Shown here piece after piece: positions 10,697-20,474 of a DNA stretch of 64,000 bases. The notes beneath the pieces were generated by a model. The model had not been told where the DNA came from, did not search any database, and saw only the letters and a list, made by a program, of their open reading frames with translations. Position numbers and translations under genes: made by a program. The stretch spans positions 86,264 through 150,263 of the forward strand of contig NZ_NVOY01000029.1 of assembly GCF_002551005.1 (NCBI RefSeq), given 5' to 3'. The first letter of the stretch is position 1; every line of letters starts with the position of its first letter. Source of the DNA: Bacillus pseudomycoides. GTDB taxonomy: Bacteria; Bacillota; Bacilli; Bacillales; Bacillaceae_G.

Positions 10697-12805
10697 TTAA
10701 TCATCTATCCTTTCTTCGTACAACTCTTTTGGAATTTGTTGAATTAAAGGTGAACATGTCCCCGAATAAAAAATCCATAAGTCATGTAGGGAGCGAGTAC
10801 ACCCAACATATAACAATTTAGCATCTTGCTTTGTTTGTTTATAATGTGTTGCATCTACATCCATCAGTAATACTGCATCGAATTCTAATCCTTTCGCTAA
10901 ATAAACAGGAACGACTGAAATACCGCCTTCATATTTACTTTGATTAGCTTTTATTATATTTGTAGAAATACCAGATTCAGCGAGTTTTCCGTATATCTCA
11001 CGGCACTCTTCCTCTGTACGTCCGATAATCGCAATCGTTTTTACATTTTGTTCTCGTAAAGTCTTTACAGTAGATAAAATAGATTGCAATTGATCATTTG
11101 TTGAGACGACTTTTACATTTTCACCGCTGCGAAATACTGGATTAGCAAGACCTACTGGAATATTTGCATTTTGAATCACTTCATTTGCAAAATAAATAAT
11201 TTCTTTTGTTGAGCGATAACTTCTCGTTAATTCAAAGTACTGTGCGTTGTGATCAAATACATCTTGAAACTCTGTCCAATCGTTAATACCTTGATACTCA
11301 TGAATAGCTTGTGATAAATCACCTAAAATAGTAAAAGAATTACCAAGCGTTATTTCTTTTAAAATGGAAAGTTGAAATGGCGAGAAATCTTGCGCTTCAT
11401 CTATTACAACATGATGAAATTTCTGTCCAATCTTTATGCCTTCTAAATAGTGATGAATATAAATAAGCGGTGCTAAATCTTCTAGTTCCACTTCTTTTTT
11501 TCGGCAGTTTTTTGCTGTTTCTTGTACGAGTTCAGCTGGCAATACACTTAAAATATCATCTTGTTTCATTAGCATACTGTAAAAAGATAATGCAGTCATC
11601 TTCGGCCAACACTTTAAATAACTGTTCAGTCTTTGCGTTGCTTGTTTTTTAAGTTGTTTCTTTTTATTTGTGTCTGAAACCACCTTAAGTTCCATCTCAA
11701 TCCAACGCTTCATACGAGCTACGATTCGCTCTCTCCGCTTTCCAACTGGATAGTGTTTATATTCTGTTTCAAACCATTGCTGAATTACCTTTCCTTGTAA
11801 TACGGAACCATCCCAAGGTTCAAAATCTTTCGTTAGCACTATACTTTTCTCGTAGTTGGACAAACCTTGTTTAATAAATAGTTGAAACTCAATTGATCCT
11901 TTTAATTTTCCAGCCATGATCTCATGTTTGTTTTTATGCATGGAGAATGCTTGTTGAAGTTGTGTATCAGTATTCTTTACAAAAACACTATTTTCTAAAG
12001 TATGTAATGCCCAGTCTTGAAACGTAGTTTGATAAATATCACCAACACCAAGTTCTGGTAAAACACTGGAAATATAATCAAGAAATATACTGTTTGGTGC
12101 AAAAACGATCATTTTCTCAGCCTTGAGCTGTTCTTGGTATTGATAAATTAAAAAGGCAAGACGATGCAGAGCAATCGTTGTTTTTCCACTCCCTGCAACA
12201 CCTTGAATAATAAGAGGAACATTTTTTTCAGCACGGATAATATCATTTTGTTCTGCTTGGATTGTTGAAACAATATCCTTTAATTTGTTATCTTTATTTT
12301 CCCCTAAGCGATAGAGAAGAAAATCATCTGCTAGAGAGAGATCCTCGCTTCCCCTTACGTATGTATCTACAACACGTTCGAGTGTTTGATTCCTAACAGC
12401 AATGTTGCGTTTTAAGTGAACAATTCCTTCAACGATTCCTTCTGGAGAATCATAAAAAGCTGCATCTTCTCCTCCTGTAAATGAATAAAACATACTGGCA
12501 ACAGGCGCCCGCCAATCAACAACGATTGGTTGCTGCGTTTCTTCATCAGAGGCACCAACTTTACCAATATAAATAGGTGCTGGCTGCGCATGGCCTTCTT
12601 CCTGAAAATCTAATCGTCCAAAATAAGGTTCTTCACTGGCAATTCGAAATTTTTGACGACTTGATTCTCGCATCGTTTCAAGCACTTGTTCTGTAAAATT
12701 TTCTCCATGATAAACTGGGATACTCTCTAGTTTCTTCAATTGGTGATTAATTTTCGAAAGCGTACGATTTAATTTCTCTAACTCTAGTTCATAAATGTCA
12801 TTCAT
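10697..12805 (-). CDS. helD: RNA polymerase recycling motor HelD (first copy)
   Basis: 702 residues from the ATG at 12805 (GGAGGG nine bases upstream); the open frame extends to 12823. UvrD/Rep-like superfamily 1 ATPase: Walker A GVAGSGKTTIALHRLAFLI near residue 200, Walker B VVIDEAQDFSPFQ near 450, motif RSYRST near 530, and LAKGLEFDAV and YVGCTRSL at the end. The N-terminal coiled-coil arm (residues 1-60) and EPYFGRLDFQEEGHAQPAPIYIGKVGASDEE region are characteristic of HelD rather than UvrD. HelD binds stalled RNA polymerase and releases nucleic acid and enzyme. A longer paralogue is present at 49372-51720. Confidence 0.88.
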   Translation of the reverse strand: MNDIYELELEKLNRTLSKINHQLKKLESIPVYHGENFTEQVLETMRESSRQKFRIASEEPYFGRLDFQEEGHAQPAPIYIGKVGASDEETQQPIVVDWRAPVASMFYSFTGGEDAAFYDSPEGIVEGIVHLKRNIAVRNQTLERVVDTYVRGSEDLSLADDFLLYRLGENKDNKLKDIVSTIQAEQNDIIRAEKNVPLIIQGVAGSGKTTIALHRLAFLIYQYQEQLKAEKMIVFAPNSIFLDYISSVLPELGVGDIYQTTFQDWALHTLENSVFVKNTDTQLQQAFSMHKNKHEIMAGKLKGSIEFQLFIKQGLSNYEKSIVLTKDFEPWDGSVLQGKVIQQWFETEYKHYPVGKRRERIVARMKRWIEMELKVVSDTNKKKQLKKQATQRLNSYLKCWPKMTALSFYSMLMKQDDILSVLPAELVQETAKNCRKKEVELEDLAPLIYIHHYLEGIKIGQKFHHVVIDEAQDFSPFQLSILKEITLGNSFTILGDLSQAIHEYQGINDWTEFQDVFDHNAQYFELTRSYRSTKEIIYFANEVIQNANIPVGLANPVFRSGENVKVVSTNDQLQSILSTVKTLREQNVKTIAIIGRTEEECREIYGKLAESGISTNIIKANQSKYEGGISVVPVYLAKGLEFDAVLLMDVDATHYKQTKQDAKLLYVGCTRSLHDLWIFYSGTCSPLIQQIPKELYEERIDD

Positions 12806-13199
12806 TTTGGAATTCCCTCCCATTCGTTGGAATTTTCAGTCGGAGATTAATTGTATTAAAAATGGAAGCTATAAGTCAAGTATTTATAAAAGGTTTACCA
12901 AAAAATCTACATGAAATTTTTAATCCATACTGATGTAGAAAATTGTTTTTTAAAGCGCTCATTACTATAGTTCGGATTATGGTTATTCTACTCGTACGAA
13001 AAATACTCTATTCCTTATTTTAAACGAGTTAGACAATGAGCTAAACCGTATGAAAAATTTAGTGCAGAGGGACTAAAAGGAAAAAACTCGCCTTAATCTG
13101 TCTATTTTATTCTGAATATTATAAACTATAAGAGAAACTGCTTAGTGATAAGAAATATGTAATAGACAAAAATGTAAAAAATGATATAGGAGAAAGATG
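12806..13199. other. Intergenic region without a convincing gene
   Basis: About 390 bases between divergent helD and a GNAT gene. A plus-strand frame of 40 codons (12954-13076; reads YYSSDYGYSTRTKNTLFLIL, then NELDNELNRMKNLVQRD) looks somewhat protein-like, but it has no start codon with a ribosome binding site and is short enough to be chance in AT-rich DNA. Promoters for both flanking genes must lie here. Confidence 0.4.
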
Positions 13200-13718
13200 A
13201 TGACAATGAAATTAGTGAAACCAACACACCAGCATAGCAAACAAATCATGGCTTATCGACAAGCATTCCTAAATTCAAGAGAACAACCGTACGGAAGTTG
13301 TTCCTTACAACATTTTGATTCCATTGACGAATGGTTTAAAAAAGTCAATTCGCAGAAAAAAAGAGAAAATTTACCACCAAATCGAGTTCCATCTACTCAG
13401 TTTTTGAGCATTGAAAAGGGAAAAATAGTTGGTTTTATCAATATCCGCCATCGATTAACGCCAGATTTACTAATAGAGAGCGGACATATCGGTTATAGCG
13501 TGCACCCCGATGAACGTCGAAAAGGTTACGCCACTGAGCAACTCCGGCTTTCCTTACTTGAAGCGAAAAAATTAGGATTAGAGAAAATGTTAATTACTTG
13601 TGACAAAGAAAATATCGGCTCTGCCAAAACCATTCAAAAAGTTGGAGGTATCCTAGAAAATGAAGTAGCTTCCCCTGATACTGGCAAAATTGTTCAGCGT
13701 TACTGGATAGAACTATGA
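13200..13718 (+). CDS. GNAT family acetyltransferase (COG3981-like)
   Basis: 172 residues. Acetyl-CoA binding is shown by GHIGYSVHPDERRKGYATEQLRLSLLEA (about 98-125), with the R-x-x-G-x-A loop RRKGYA, and by the closing CDKENIGSAKTIQKVGGILENE. The type with this ending is a predicted acetyltransferase group of unknown substrate. Three in-frame ATGs occur at 13197, 13200 and 13209; AGGAG at 13188-13192 gives the best spacing to the second. Followed by a shared bidirectional terminator at 13895-13928. Confidence 0.85.
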   Translation: MTMKLVKPTHQHSKQIMAYRQAFLNSREQPYGSCSLQHFDSIDEWFKKVNSQKKRENLPPNRVPSTQFLSIEKGKIVGFINIRHRLTPDLLIESGHIGYSVHPDERRKGYATEQLRLSLLEAKKLGLEKMLITCDKENIGSAKTIQKVGGILENEVASPDTGKIVQRYWIEL

Positions 13719-13894
13719 TGTAATACATTTTCAAAAAACACAGTTGAAATCGTATCGAAACCGGATAATAACTAAAAGAAAAATCGGAGTGAGAAATCAC
13801 TCTGAAAAAAGTCTAGCTTATAGGGTTCAATACACTTCATAACCAGGGGGGATGTTTCGCCTTCTGCAGGCTCAACAGACTAAAGTCCATAATC

Positions 13895-13928
13895 AAAAGG
13901 AGCTATCTCTCTGAGAATAGCTCCTTTT
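13895..13928. terminator. Bidirectional terminator between GNAT and dinB genes
   Basis: Perfect 12-base arms AAAAGGAGCTAT and ATAGCTCCTTTT with a ten-base loop. T-runs lie on both sides, and the flanking genes converge on it. Confidence 0.9.
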
Positions 13929-13965
13929 GAAAGTCACTAAATTATTTTTTGTACTAATTCTTTAC

Positions 13966-14424
13966 TCATGCATGTTCAATGATACGCTTCATTGCTTGAA
14001 TTTGCCCTAAGTGGTTTGCTTCATGCATTAAAGTAAGACCTGCTAATTCTCCAAAAGTTTCAAGTCCCATAAATGGTTTTTCCAGCGTTTCATTTAACCT
14101 TTCAGCAGGAATTTGTTGAAGACGAACTAACTGATCTTTCAACTCTATAATGAGTGTATCTACAGTAGGTACATCATCTTTCAAATCAGCCGGCTTTGTA
14201 CCGTTTCCAAATAATTCGATGTAATTCGCAGGAAGATGGGTCGTTTTATGTGGAAAGCCAAGCATAAACTGTTCAGCAACCGTTAATACATGGCCGATAT
14301 GCCATTGAATCGTGTTGTTAAAACCGTCGGGCTGCACATTTACTATTTCCTTCGAAAGTGATTCTACGTTTTTAATAAAATAACCTCTTGTCATCTTAAA
14401 TTGTTTAAATACTAGTTTATTCAT
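13966..14424 (-). CDS. DinB family protein
   Basis: 152 residues of the DinB/YfiT four-helix-bundle type. The three metal-ligand histidines expected of the family are visible in WHIGHVLTVAEQF (about 42-54) and LTLMHEANHLGQIQAMKRI (about 131-149). Members are often thiol S-transferases (bacillithiol-dependent) or of unknown function. AAAGGGGAG precedes the ATG. Name comes from similarity to B. subtilis DinB, a damage-induced gene; no LexA box is claimed here. Confidence 0.85.
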   Translation of the reverse strand: MNKLVFKQFKMTRGYFIKNVESLSKEIVNVQPDGFNNTIQWHIGHVLTVAEQFMLGFPHKTTHLPANYIELFGNGTKPADLKDDVPTVDTLIIELKDQLVRLQQIPAERLNETLEKPFMGLETFGELAGLTLMHEANHLGQIQAMKRIIEHA

Positions 14425-14592
14425 ACCTTACTCCCCTTTCAAATTCCCCTCAATCCTTAAATATATGAAAAATCTAGATACATTAGAATACATATAAAAC
14501 AAATATTGATTCTACTTTATACAAATCAGTCATCACTTGTAAAGAAAAACGGGTTCATACATGTTATTACCCCTTTCTATCCTATCACACTA

Positions 14593-16710
14593 CTATTTCT
14601 TCATTTGTAAATAAGCACGAATCATAAAATAACTTATATAATCAGGAAGTTGTTCTTTTATAGCCTTCAGACCACCATCAGCGTTCTCAATTGCGGTTGC
14701 AATTATAGATTCATATTCTTTCGGAACAAACCTTGGCCAATCTACTTCCATTCCTTCTTCAAAACAACGAAGTAAATGATTTTCTACAGTTTGCAAAGAC
14801 AACTCACGTAGTTCAGCGATATGAGAAAGCTCTTTCCCTTGTTCATACATTTCATATGTTGCATGATGAGAATTTTTCATTGCCTTTTTTGACTGCTTAC
14901 GTTCAGTTATCACTTCTGTTGTAATCATCGCATCTATATCGGAATGCTGTTCGATGAAATTCGTGATAACTTGCAAAAATACATTTCCATATTTATCAAG
15001 CTTATGTTCCCCGATTCCTTTTACACCTAACATTTCCTCTCGTGTTTTCGGTAGTTTTGTACACATATCTTGCAATGTTTGATCGGAGAAAATAACAAAT
15101 GGCGGTACTCCTTCTCCTTGGGCGATTTCTTTACGCACATGACGTAACTCTTCGAATAATGGATGATCTTTCACTATTTGTTTTGTTTCTACTCTTTCTT
15201 TTTGGAAAATAGGTTGGTTCCCAAGTAAAACATCTTTTCCTTTTGCCGTTACTTTTAATGTCGGATACGTGCCATGCTCAACTGCAATGAGTTCTTCTGA
15301 GATTAAAAACTCAATGAACTCACTCACTTCTTTTACACTTTGATTTGACAGCAGTCCGTATGTTGGTAATGTATGAAAATTAAATTCCATTACCTTTTTA
15401 TTTTTTGATCCTGTTAATACTTGTGCAATCATTTGCTTACCGAAACGTTGATTTGTTCGAATCATGCATGACATTACCATTTGTGCTTCTTTTGTAACAT
15501 CGACACTATTTCGATCGTCTGTACAATTGCCGCAGCGGCCACAGTCTTGCTTCGGCTCTTCACCAAAATATTGTAGAACGAATGATTGCAAGCAATTCTC
15601 TGTATGGCAATAATCTGTCATATGTTGCAGTTTCTCTAATTCATTAGAAAATCGAGACGCTCCTGTTGATTGATCAATTAAATAACGTTGTACTTGCACA
15701 TCTTGCGGTGAATATAGCAAGATACATTCACTATCTAACCCATCACGTCCAGCACGTCCTGCTTCTTGATAATAACTTTCCATGTTTTTTGGAAGTTGAT
15801 AATGAATCACATACCGTATGTTCGATTTGTCAATTCCCATACCAAACGCAGACGTCGCAATCATTACATTTACTTCGTCTCGTAAAAACCGTTCTTGTTG
15901 TTCATTTCGATCATTATCATTCATACCAGCATGATAACGTGCGACCGAAACGTCTTCTTTATTTAATTTTTCATACAGCGCATCAACAACTTTACGCGTC
16001 GCTGCATAAATAATTCCCGCTTCTTTTTTGTTCTGACGAATATATCCTGATAAAAAGGCGTCACGGTCCTGTCCCTTTACAACGGAAAACGATAAATTTT
16101 CTCGTTCAAAAGTCGTCATAATTGTATTCTGTTCTGCTATTCCTAAAGCGCTGCATATATCTTGTCGTACTTGGGGTGTTGCTGTTGCTGTCAATGCAAG
16201 TACGATTGGCTGAAATGGAAGATAATCAAGTACACGATGAATATGTAAATAACTCGGACGAAAATCATGTCCCCATTGTGAAATACAGTGAGCTTCATCA
16301 ATTGCAATTAATGGGATCTTCATATCAATAAGTTGATCAATAAAATCAATTGAATCCAGGCGCTCCGGTGCGATATATAACAATTTATAATGCCCCTGTT
16401 TCGCTAGTTGAATGCGCTGATTTGCTTCCGTAATTGAAATAGAACTGTTAATGTATGTTGCTGGAATACCATTTTGAGTTAAGGTATCAACTTGGTCTTT
16501 CATTAGAGAAATAAGTGGAGAAATAACTAATGTTGTTCCCTCTAACACTAATGCTGGAATTTGATAACATAAAGATTTCCCGCCGCCTGTTGGCATAATA
16601 CAAACGGTATCTTTTCCATCCAATATATTTTTAATTGTTTCATCTTGCCCTCTACGGAATGACGAATAGCCAAAATAGGAAGCTAAAAGTTCTTGTGCTT
16701 TTGTAAACAA
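14593..16710 (-). CDS. recQ: ATP-dependent DNA helicase RecQ
   Basis: 705 residues from a TTG at 16710, with AGGTGA six bases upstream; the open frame runs back to an ATG at 16752 without a site. Superfamily 2 motifs are clear: CIMPTGGGKSLCYQIPAL (motif I), AIDEAHCISQWGHDFRPSY (motif II, DEAH), LALTATATPQVRQDI (III), IATSAFGMGIDKSNIRYVIH (V) and QEAGRAGRDGLDSECILLY (VI). The zinc ligands are in CHTENCLQSF and CGRCGNCTDD. A winged helix and an HRDC domain (about 510-590) follow, with a C-terminal helix-turn-helix extension LSHIAELRELSLQTVENHL. RecQ unwinds DNA 3' to 5' in recombination repair. Confidence 0.95.
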   Translation of the reverse strand: MFTKAQELLASYFGYSSFRRGQDETIKNILDGKDTVCIMPTGGGKSLCYQIPALVLEGTTLVISPLISLMKDQVDTLTQNGIPATYINSSISITEANQRIQLAKQGHYKLLYIAPERLDSIDFIDQLIDMKIPLIAIDEAHCISQWGHDFRPSYLHIHRVLDYLPFQPIVLALTATATPQVRQDICSALGIAEQNTIMTTFERENLSFSVVKGQDRDAFLSGYIRQNKKEAGIIYAATRKVVDALYEKLNKEDVSVARYHAGMNDNDRNEQQERFLRDEVNVMIATSAFGMGIDKSNIRYVIHYQLPKNMESYYQEAGRAGRDGLDSECILLYSPQDVQVQRYLIDQSTGASRFSNELEKLQHMTDYCHTENCLQSFVLQYFGEEPKQDCGRCGNCTDDRNSVDVTKEAQMVMSCMIRTNQRFGKQMIAQVLTGSKNKKVMEFNFHTLPTYGLLSNQSVKEVSEFIEFLISEELIAVEHGTYPTLKVTAKGKDVLLGNQPIFQKERVETKQIVKDHPLFEELRHVRKEIAQGEGVPPFVIFSDQTLQDMCTKLPKTREEMLGVKGIGEHKLDKYGNVFLQVITNFIEQHSDIDAMITTEVITERKQSKKAMKNSHHATYEMYEQGKELSHIAELRELSLQTVENHLLRCFEEGMEVDWPRFVPKEYESIIATAIENADGGLKAIKEQLPDYISYFMIRAYLQMKK

Positions 16711-16874
16711 AAAAGATTCACCTGCTTTTCTTAGTCTTTCATCTATTAGCATTATATCATTTGTTAAAAGTCATTGTACTCTATACTTCTCCAACTAAAT
16801 TAACAGATTCTTCTCTAAATCCACCTTACCCCTTTACATTTAGCATATATCGATATATTTTATTAGTATCTTTC

Positions 16875-16999
16875 TTTATACCGCATTTATAGGCAGTAAG
16901 CCCCCCACCTTAAAATTCAGCATAGGCAAAGAAATTAATTGGAAGAAGTACTGCCCGTAAAAGTCCGATTGTTGAAGGCTGATTAAAGTTTCACTTTAT
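16875..16999 (-). repeat. bcr1-like element flanked by TTTAT
   Basis: Reads on the minus strand as GTGAAAC, CAATCGGACTTTTACGGGC, then GGTGGGGGGCTTACTGCC and TGCGGTATAAA. TTTAT occurs at both ends (16875-16879 and 16995-16999), as expected of a 5-bp target duplication. Shares CAATCGGACTTTTACGGGC with the element at 59876-60029. It fills most of the gap between recQ and the next gene, whose ribosome binding site begins just beyond it. Confidence 0.75.
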
Positions 17000-17018
17000 A
17001 TTTATAGGAGGCAACATA

Positions 17019-17378
17019 TTGATAAACGCAATAGGTATCGCTTTTATTCTTTCTAATAAGCCTGAAAAGAAGAAAAAGGTTTATCTTAATGATAGATTTG
17101 CACTAATAGACATTTTTGACTCTAAAGATGTATATGATTCTGAAGGTAACCCACTAGTAGAGCTAACATGTAAATATAGCATTTATTTAGATGAAAAATA
17201 TTATTGTAAATCTCTTGAAGACTATACTGGACAAATATTCCCTTTCCTAAAGGAAAAAATCGGAAAAGGTTTTGTTAGAAATTTAAATTACAATTTTTCA
17301 TATATTGATATATACGACAAAAAACCACCAGTCAAAGAGATAAGAAACCTTATGGAGCAAGTAATAAACTATAACTAA
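17019..17378 (+). CDS. Hypothetical protein
   Basis: 119 residues from a TTG behind GGAGG with seven-base spacing, which is strong evidence for translation. No family recognised. The sequence is soluble, basic near residue 15-20 (PEKKKKVY) and rich in Tyr and Asp, alternating likely beta strands (VYLNDRFALIDIFD, KYSIYLDEKYYCKSL) with a C-terminal helix (PPVKEIRNLMEQVI). It lies directly after a bcr1-like repeat and before another repeat, a typical accessory pocket. A hairpin at 17600-17637 may end its transcript. Confidence 0.55.
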   Translation: MINAIGIAFILSNKPEKKKKVYLNDRFALIDIFDSKDVYDSEGNPLVELTCKYSIYLDEKYYCKSLEDYTGQIFPFLKEKIGKGFVRNLNYNFSYIDIYDKKPPVKEIRNLMEQVINYN

Positions 17379-17402
17379 CATTTATATATATACAAAACAT
17401 AA

Positions 17403-17475
17403 AACCGCTCTTCTTTTTATGGGAGAGCGCGAGCGACTGACCGTGCATAGGAGCGGTCAGGACCTTTTTCTACCA
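17403..17475 (+). repeat. Dispersed repeat, copy A (core CCGTGCATAGGAGCGGTC)
   Basis: Contains two stem-loops: CGCTCT...AGAGCG (about 17406-17429) and GACCG...CGGTC (17439-17458). The 18-base core at 17441-17458 is identical, inverted, at 54295-54312, and flanking bases (TTCTTTTT, GAGAG, CGAG) also correspond. Family not named. Confidence 0.65.
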
Positions 17476-17599
17476 CATGCCATGTTTTAAACAAAAGGAG
17501 CAATCCAGTAGCGGGCATATTGTGTATTGTATAGCAGTGACATATGTATTGGAACATTAATATGGATTTATATAGTTTGATCTTAATCAAAATTCTCTT

Positions 17600-17637
17600 T
17601 AAAATAAAGAGGGAGTCCTAATGCCCCTTTATTTTTC
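17600..17637. terminator. Terminator hairpin
   Basis: AAATAAAGAGGG and CCCCTTTATTT pair with a short loop, followed by TTTTT-rich sequence on the plus strand. It lies between the convergent 17019 and 17663 genes and could serve both. Confidence 0.65.
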
Positions 17638-17662
17638 AATAATTAATTATTAATCTTCCATA

Positions 17663-18124
17663 TTAATCAATTTTTTTAATCTCGTTATGATTTTCAACTG
17701 CCTTCTTCAGCCTCTGCAACATATATCCAATCCCTTTACAACCTTCTAATGGATAATAAATGATTTCTTCTGGGTATAACTTTGTCACTACTTTTTTATG
17801 CTTCTTGCCTGCAAGCAGAACAATTTCATCAAAGTCTAGTAAGTCTTTATCCATTATCTGTTTTTTTAGTTGTTCTATACTAATAATCTCACTACTTTTC
17901 GAATTAAAAGCAAGATCATAGTTTTCTTTCACTATATCGGTTGGCAGTAAAAATCCATGCTTTGCGGATAAAATAACCCAGTGTGTAAAAAATTGAGTAG
18001 CATACGCTTGGCACGCTTTTCCAAATGGACTAATATACACTTCTCTCGCTTCTGTCGGCCCCATATCAGGGCGCTTATCCCAAATCTTCTTTTTCCCACA
18101 TGGAATTATGCATAGTCTTTTCAT
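17663..18124 (-). CDS. DUF6884 domain protein
   Basis: 153 residues from the ATG at 18124, behind AAAGGTAACA; the frame opens at 18154. The LCIIPCGKKKIWDKRPDMGP start, YISPFGKACQAYA, WVILSAKHGFLLP and VLLAGKKHKKVV segments are the hallmarks of DUF6884, a family often seen in phage and accessory regions. A nucleotide- or nucleic-acid-related enzyme is suspected but not shown. It stands alone between hairpins. Confidence 0.7.
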   Translation of the reverse strand: MKRLCIIPCGKKKIWDKRPDMGPTEAREVYISPFGKACQAYATQFFTHWVILSAKHGFLLPTDIVKENYDLAFNSKSSEIISIEQLKKQIMDKDLLDFDEIVLLAGKKHKKVVTKLYPEEIIYYPLEGCKGIGYMLQRLKKAVENHNEIKKID

Positions 18125-18354
18125 TGTTACCTTTTTACCTCTTTTCTCTTTCAATCCTATATAATCTGCTTCATTTTTTCATTATTACTTTTAAGATATG
18201 ACAAAATAACCAGCAATAAAATCATAGCATTTTTCATTCACAGATAAAAATATAAGGTTTTTCTTTTCTTCCTATTCACTTTCCATCTTTCCTATATGAA
18301 ACATTAAAACAACAGGCCTTAATATCCGAAGTTTCATACTTCCTAAAAACAAAA

Positions 18355-18392
18355 AAAGAACAAGTAGACTGTATATCTGCTTGTTCTTTCCT
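18355..18392 (-). terminator. Rho-independent terminator of ppaC
   Basis: AAAGAACAAG and CTTGTTCTTT arms flank a 15-base loop. On the minus strand the stem is followed by a run of T (complement of AAAAAAAGAA). It is 20 bases after the ppaC stop. Confidence 0.85.
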
Positions 18393-18410
18393 TTTCGTCC
18401 AAAGCTTCTC

Positions 18411-19343
18411 TTATAGAGTTTGGAATGTTTCTGTTAATACAGGAACGATTTGTTTTTTACGTGAAACAACACCTTTTAAAGTGGCTGTGTTGTTTTCTAA
18501 CGTTACGTTGTATGCTTTCTCAACAACTTGTGCTGCTTTACCAACTGCAAGGCCAACAGAGTCGTTTGTTAAAATATCTGTTACAACGAATAAGAATAGG
18601 TCTAAACCTTTTTCTTCAACTACTGCAGAAATTACTTTTTCTAATTCTGCTTGGTGTACAAGAACGTCATTTGTATCAACAGCGTTTACTTGTGCGATTT
18701 CAACTTTTGCAGTGCCCATTTGGAACTCTTTTGCATCAAGAGAAATTAATTGCTCCATTGTTTTACCGCTTAAGTCTGCACCAGCTTTTAACATTTCTAA
18801 GCCGTAGCTTTCCGCATCTACACCAGCGATTTCTGCTAGTTCACGAGCTGCTGCTACGTCTTGATCTGTGCAAGTTGGAGATTTAAATAGTAAAGAATCA
18901 GAAATGATTGCAGATAACATTAATCCTGCAACTTCTTTACGAACTGCAACGCCGTTTTCTTTGTACATTTTATTTAAAATTGTAGCTGTACAACCAACAG
19001 GCTCACAACGGTAGTATAAAGGATCGCTCGTTTCAAAGTTAGCAATACGATGGTGATCGATTACTTCTAATACACGAACAGACTCGATATCATTCGCACT
19101 TTGTTGACGTTCGTTATGATCAACTAAAATAACATTATCCACTTCGTTTGCTACTGTCTCAACACAACGTGGTCCTTCTACTTTGAAATAGTCTAAAGCA
19201 AATTGTGTTTCTCCGCTGATTTCACCTAAACGAACAGGCTCAGCATCCATTCCTAATTCTTTCTTTAACTCTGCATATGCAATTGCAGAACAAATTGCAT
19301 CTGTATCTGGGTTTTTATGCCCGAAAATAAGTACTTTTCCCAT
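18411..19343 (-). CDS. ppaC: Manganese-dependent inorganic pyrophosphatase
   Basis: 310 residues, the usual length of family II pyrophosphatases. DHH-family motifs are present: [20 protein letters not shown] (metal ligands His, Asp, Asp), [12 protein letters not shown], and [10 protein letters not shown] with the DHH triplet. The C-terminal [14 protein letters not shown] is the substrate-binding R-K-K motif. It hydrolyses pyrophosphate from biosynthesis in the cytoplasm using Mn2+. GAGGTGAA precedes the ATG. Monocistronic with its own terminator. Confidence 0.97.
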   Translation of the reverse strand: MGKVLIFGHKNPDTDAICSAIAYAELKKELGMDAEPVRLGEISGETQFALDYFKVEGPRCVETVANEVDNVILVDHNERQQSANDIESVRVLEVIDHHRIANFETSDPLYYRCEPVGCTATILNKMYKENGVAVRKEVAGLMLSAIISDSLLFKSPTCTDQDVAAARELAEIAGVDAESYGLEMLKAGADLSGKTMEQLISLDAKEFQMGTAKVEIAQVNAVDTNDVLVHQAELEKVISAVVEEKGLDLFLFVVTDILTNDSVGLAVGKAAQVVEKAYNVTLENNTATLKGVVSRKKQIVPVLTETFQTL

Positions 19344-19605
19344 GATTTCACCTCTCTACAAAAGGATATCTTAAAGGGCAAGATATGACAATATTTTAGG
19401 CGAATTTTTTTATAAATAATCAAAGTTTCTTTTGATTTTACGCAAAAAATAGAGATTTCTGTACTGCTGTGTAAAATTTCACCATTTAAATAATCCAACA
19501 CAAAAGAGGATTTTTAGATTTATATAAGAAACTTTGAATACACAGCTGAAATAAAACATATTTTCGAATATATTAACTTATTTTTTGAAAAGGAGGCTTA
19601 CGTAC

Positions 19606-20430
19606 ATGCCTTATTTAAAACTTGATAATGATGTGAATATTTATTATGAAGAGCAAGGAAAAGGAACCCCAATTATATTCGTACATGGAGTTTGGATGAG
19701 TAGTCGTTTTTTTCATAAACAACTACCATATTTCAGTGAAAATTACCGCGCGATTTCACTAGATTTACGAAGCCATGGCCGTTCTTCACACGTTCAATCC
19801 GGGCACACCATTGCAAACTATGCTCGCGATCTACAGACATTTATCGAAAAATTATCCCTTGAGAACGTTGTTTTAGTTGGCTGGTCTATGGGAGTATTTG
19901 TTGTTTGGGAATATTTAAAACAATTTGGAGAAAGCAATGTGAAAGCCTCTGTTATCGTAGATGAACTAGCTTCTGATTTCAAATGGACTGATTTTCCAAT
20001 TGGGGCTTTTGATCTTCCGGTCCTTATTCATATTATGCGAGAAATACAAATGAATCGAGTTAACTTCTTGAAAGAATTTATATCATTAATGTTCAAACAT
20101 CCTCTTTCTGAAGATGATTTTGAGTGGATATTAAAAGAAGTGACAACGATCCCAGAGTCTATCGCAAGCGTTATTTTGTTCGACCAGTCTGTTGTGGATT
20201 ATCGAGACTACCTAGCTCAAATTTCCATTCCCACTTTACTTTGTTTCGGCAGAGAAGAAAAGCTCATTCCGGTTGCAGCAGGCGAACATTTACACAAGCA
20301 TCTTCAAAACTCTCAGCTTATCATTTTTGAGAATAGCTGTCATTGTCCATTTTTAGAAGAAGCGGACAGTTTTAATAAAATAGTAGAGCATTTCATTCAG
20401 TCTATAGATAACAATAAAACACCTTTATGA
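19606..20430 (+). CDS. Alpha/beta fold hydrolase
   Basis: 274 residues from the ATG at 19606, behind AAAGGAGG; an upstream TTG at 19585 is part of that site. Oxyanion region IIFVHGVWMSSRFF, nucleophile elbow VLVGWSMGVFVVW (Ser about 105), and the catalytic His in ENSCHCPFLEEA. The usual acid position after the sixth strand reads LLCFGREEKLIPV, with Glu rather than Asp. Substrate unknown; relatives are haloperoxidase-like esterases and lactonases. Shares a bidirectional terminator with yxcD. Confidence 0.85.
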   Translation: MPYLKLDNDVNIYYEEQGKGTPIIFVHGVWMSSRFFHKQLPYFSENYRAISLDLRSHGRSSHVQSGHTIANYARDLQTFIEKLSLENVVLVGWSMGVFVVWEYLKQFGESNVKASVIVDELASDFKWTDFPIGAFDLPVLIHIMREIQMNRVNFLKEFISLMFKHPLSEDDFEWILKEVTTIPESIASVILFDQSVVDYRDYLAQISIPTLLCFGREEKLIPVAAGEHLHKHLQNSQLIIFENSCHCPFLEEADSFNKIVEHFIQSIDNNKTPL

Positions 20431-20474
20431 AAATTCCTTATGCTTTCTAAACATATATATTCTTTTACAAACAA

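Noticed and set aside
12954-13076. 40-codon plus-strand frame that looks protein-like
   Set aside because: No start codon with site, no recognisable family, and length within chance for AT-rich DNA; noted only in the intergenic entry.
18425-18886. Plus-strand open frames (Leu/Gln-rich and Ser/Thr-rich) opposite ppaC
   Set aside because: Mirror frames of a strongly conserved gene; composition is an artefact of ppaC codon use.
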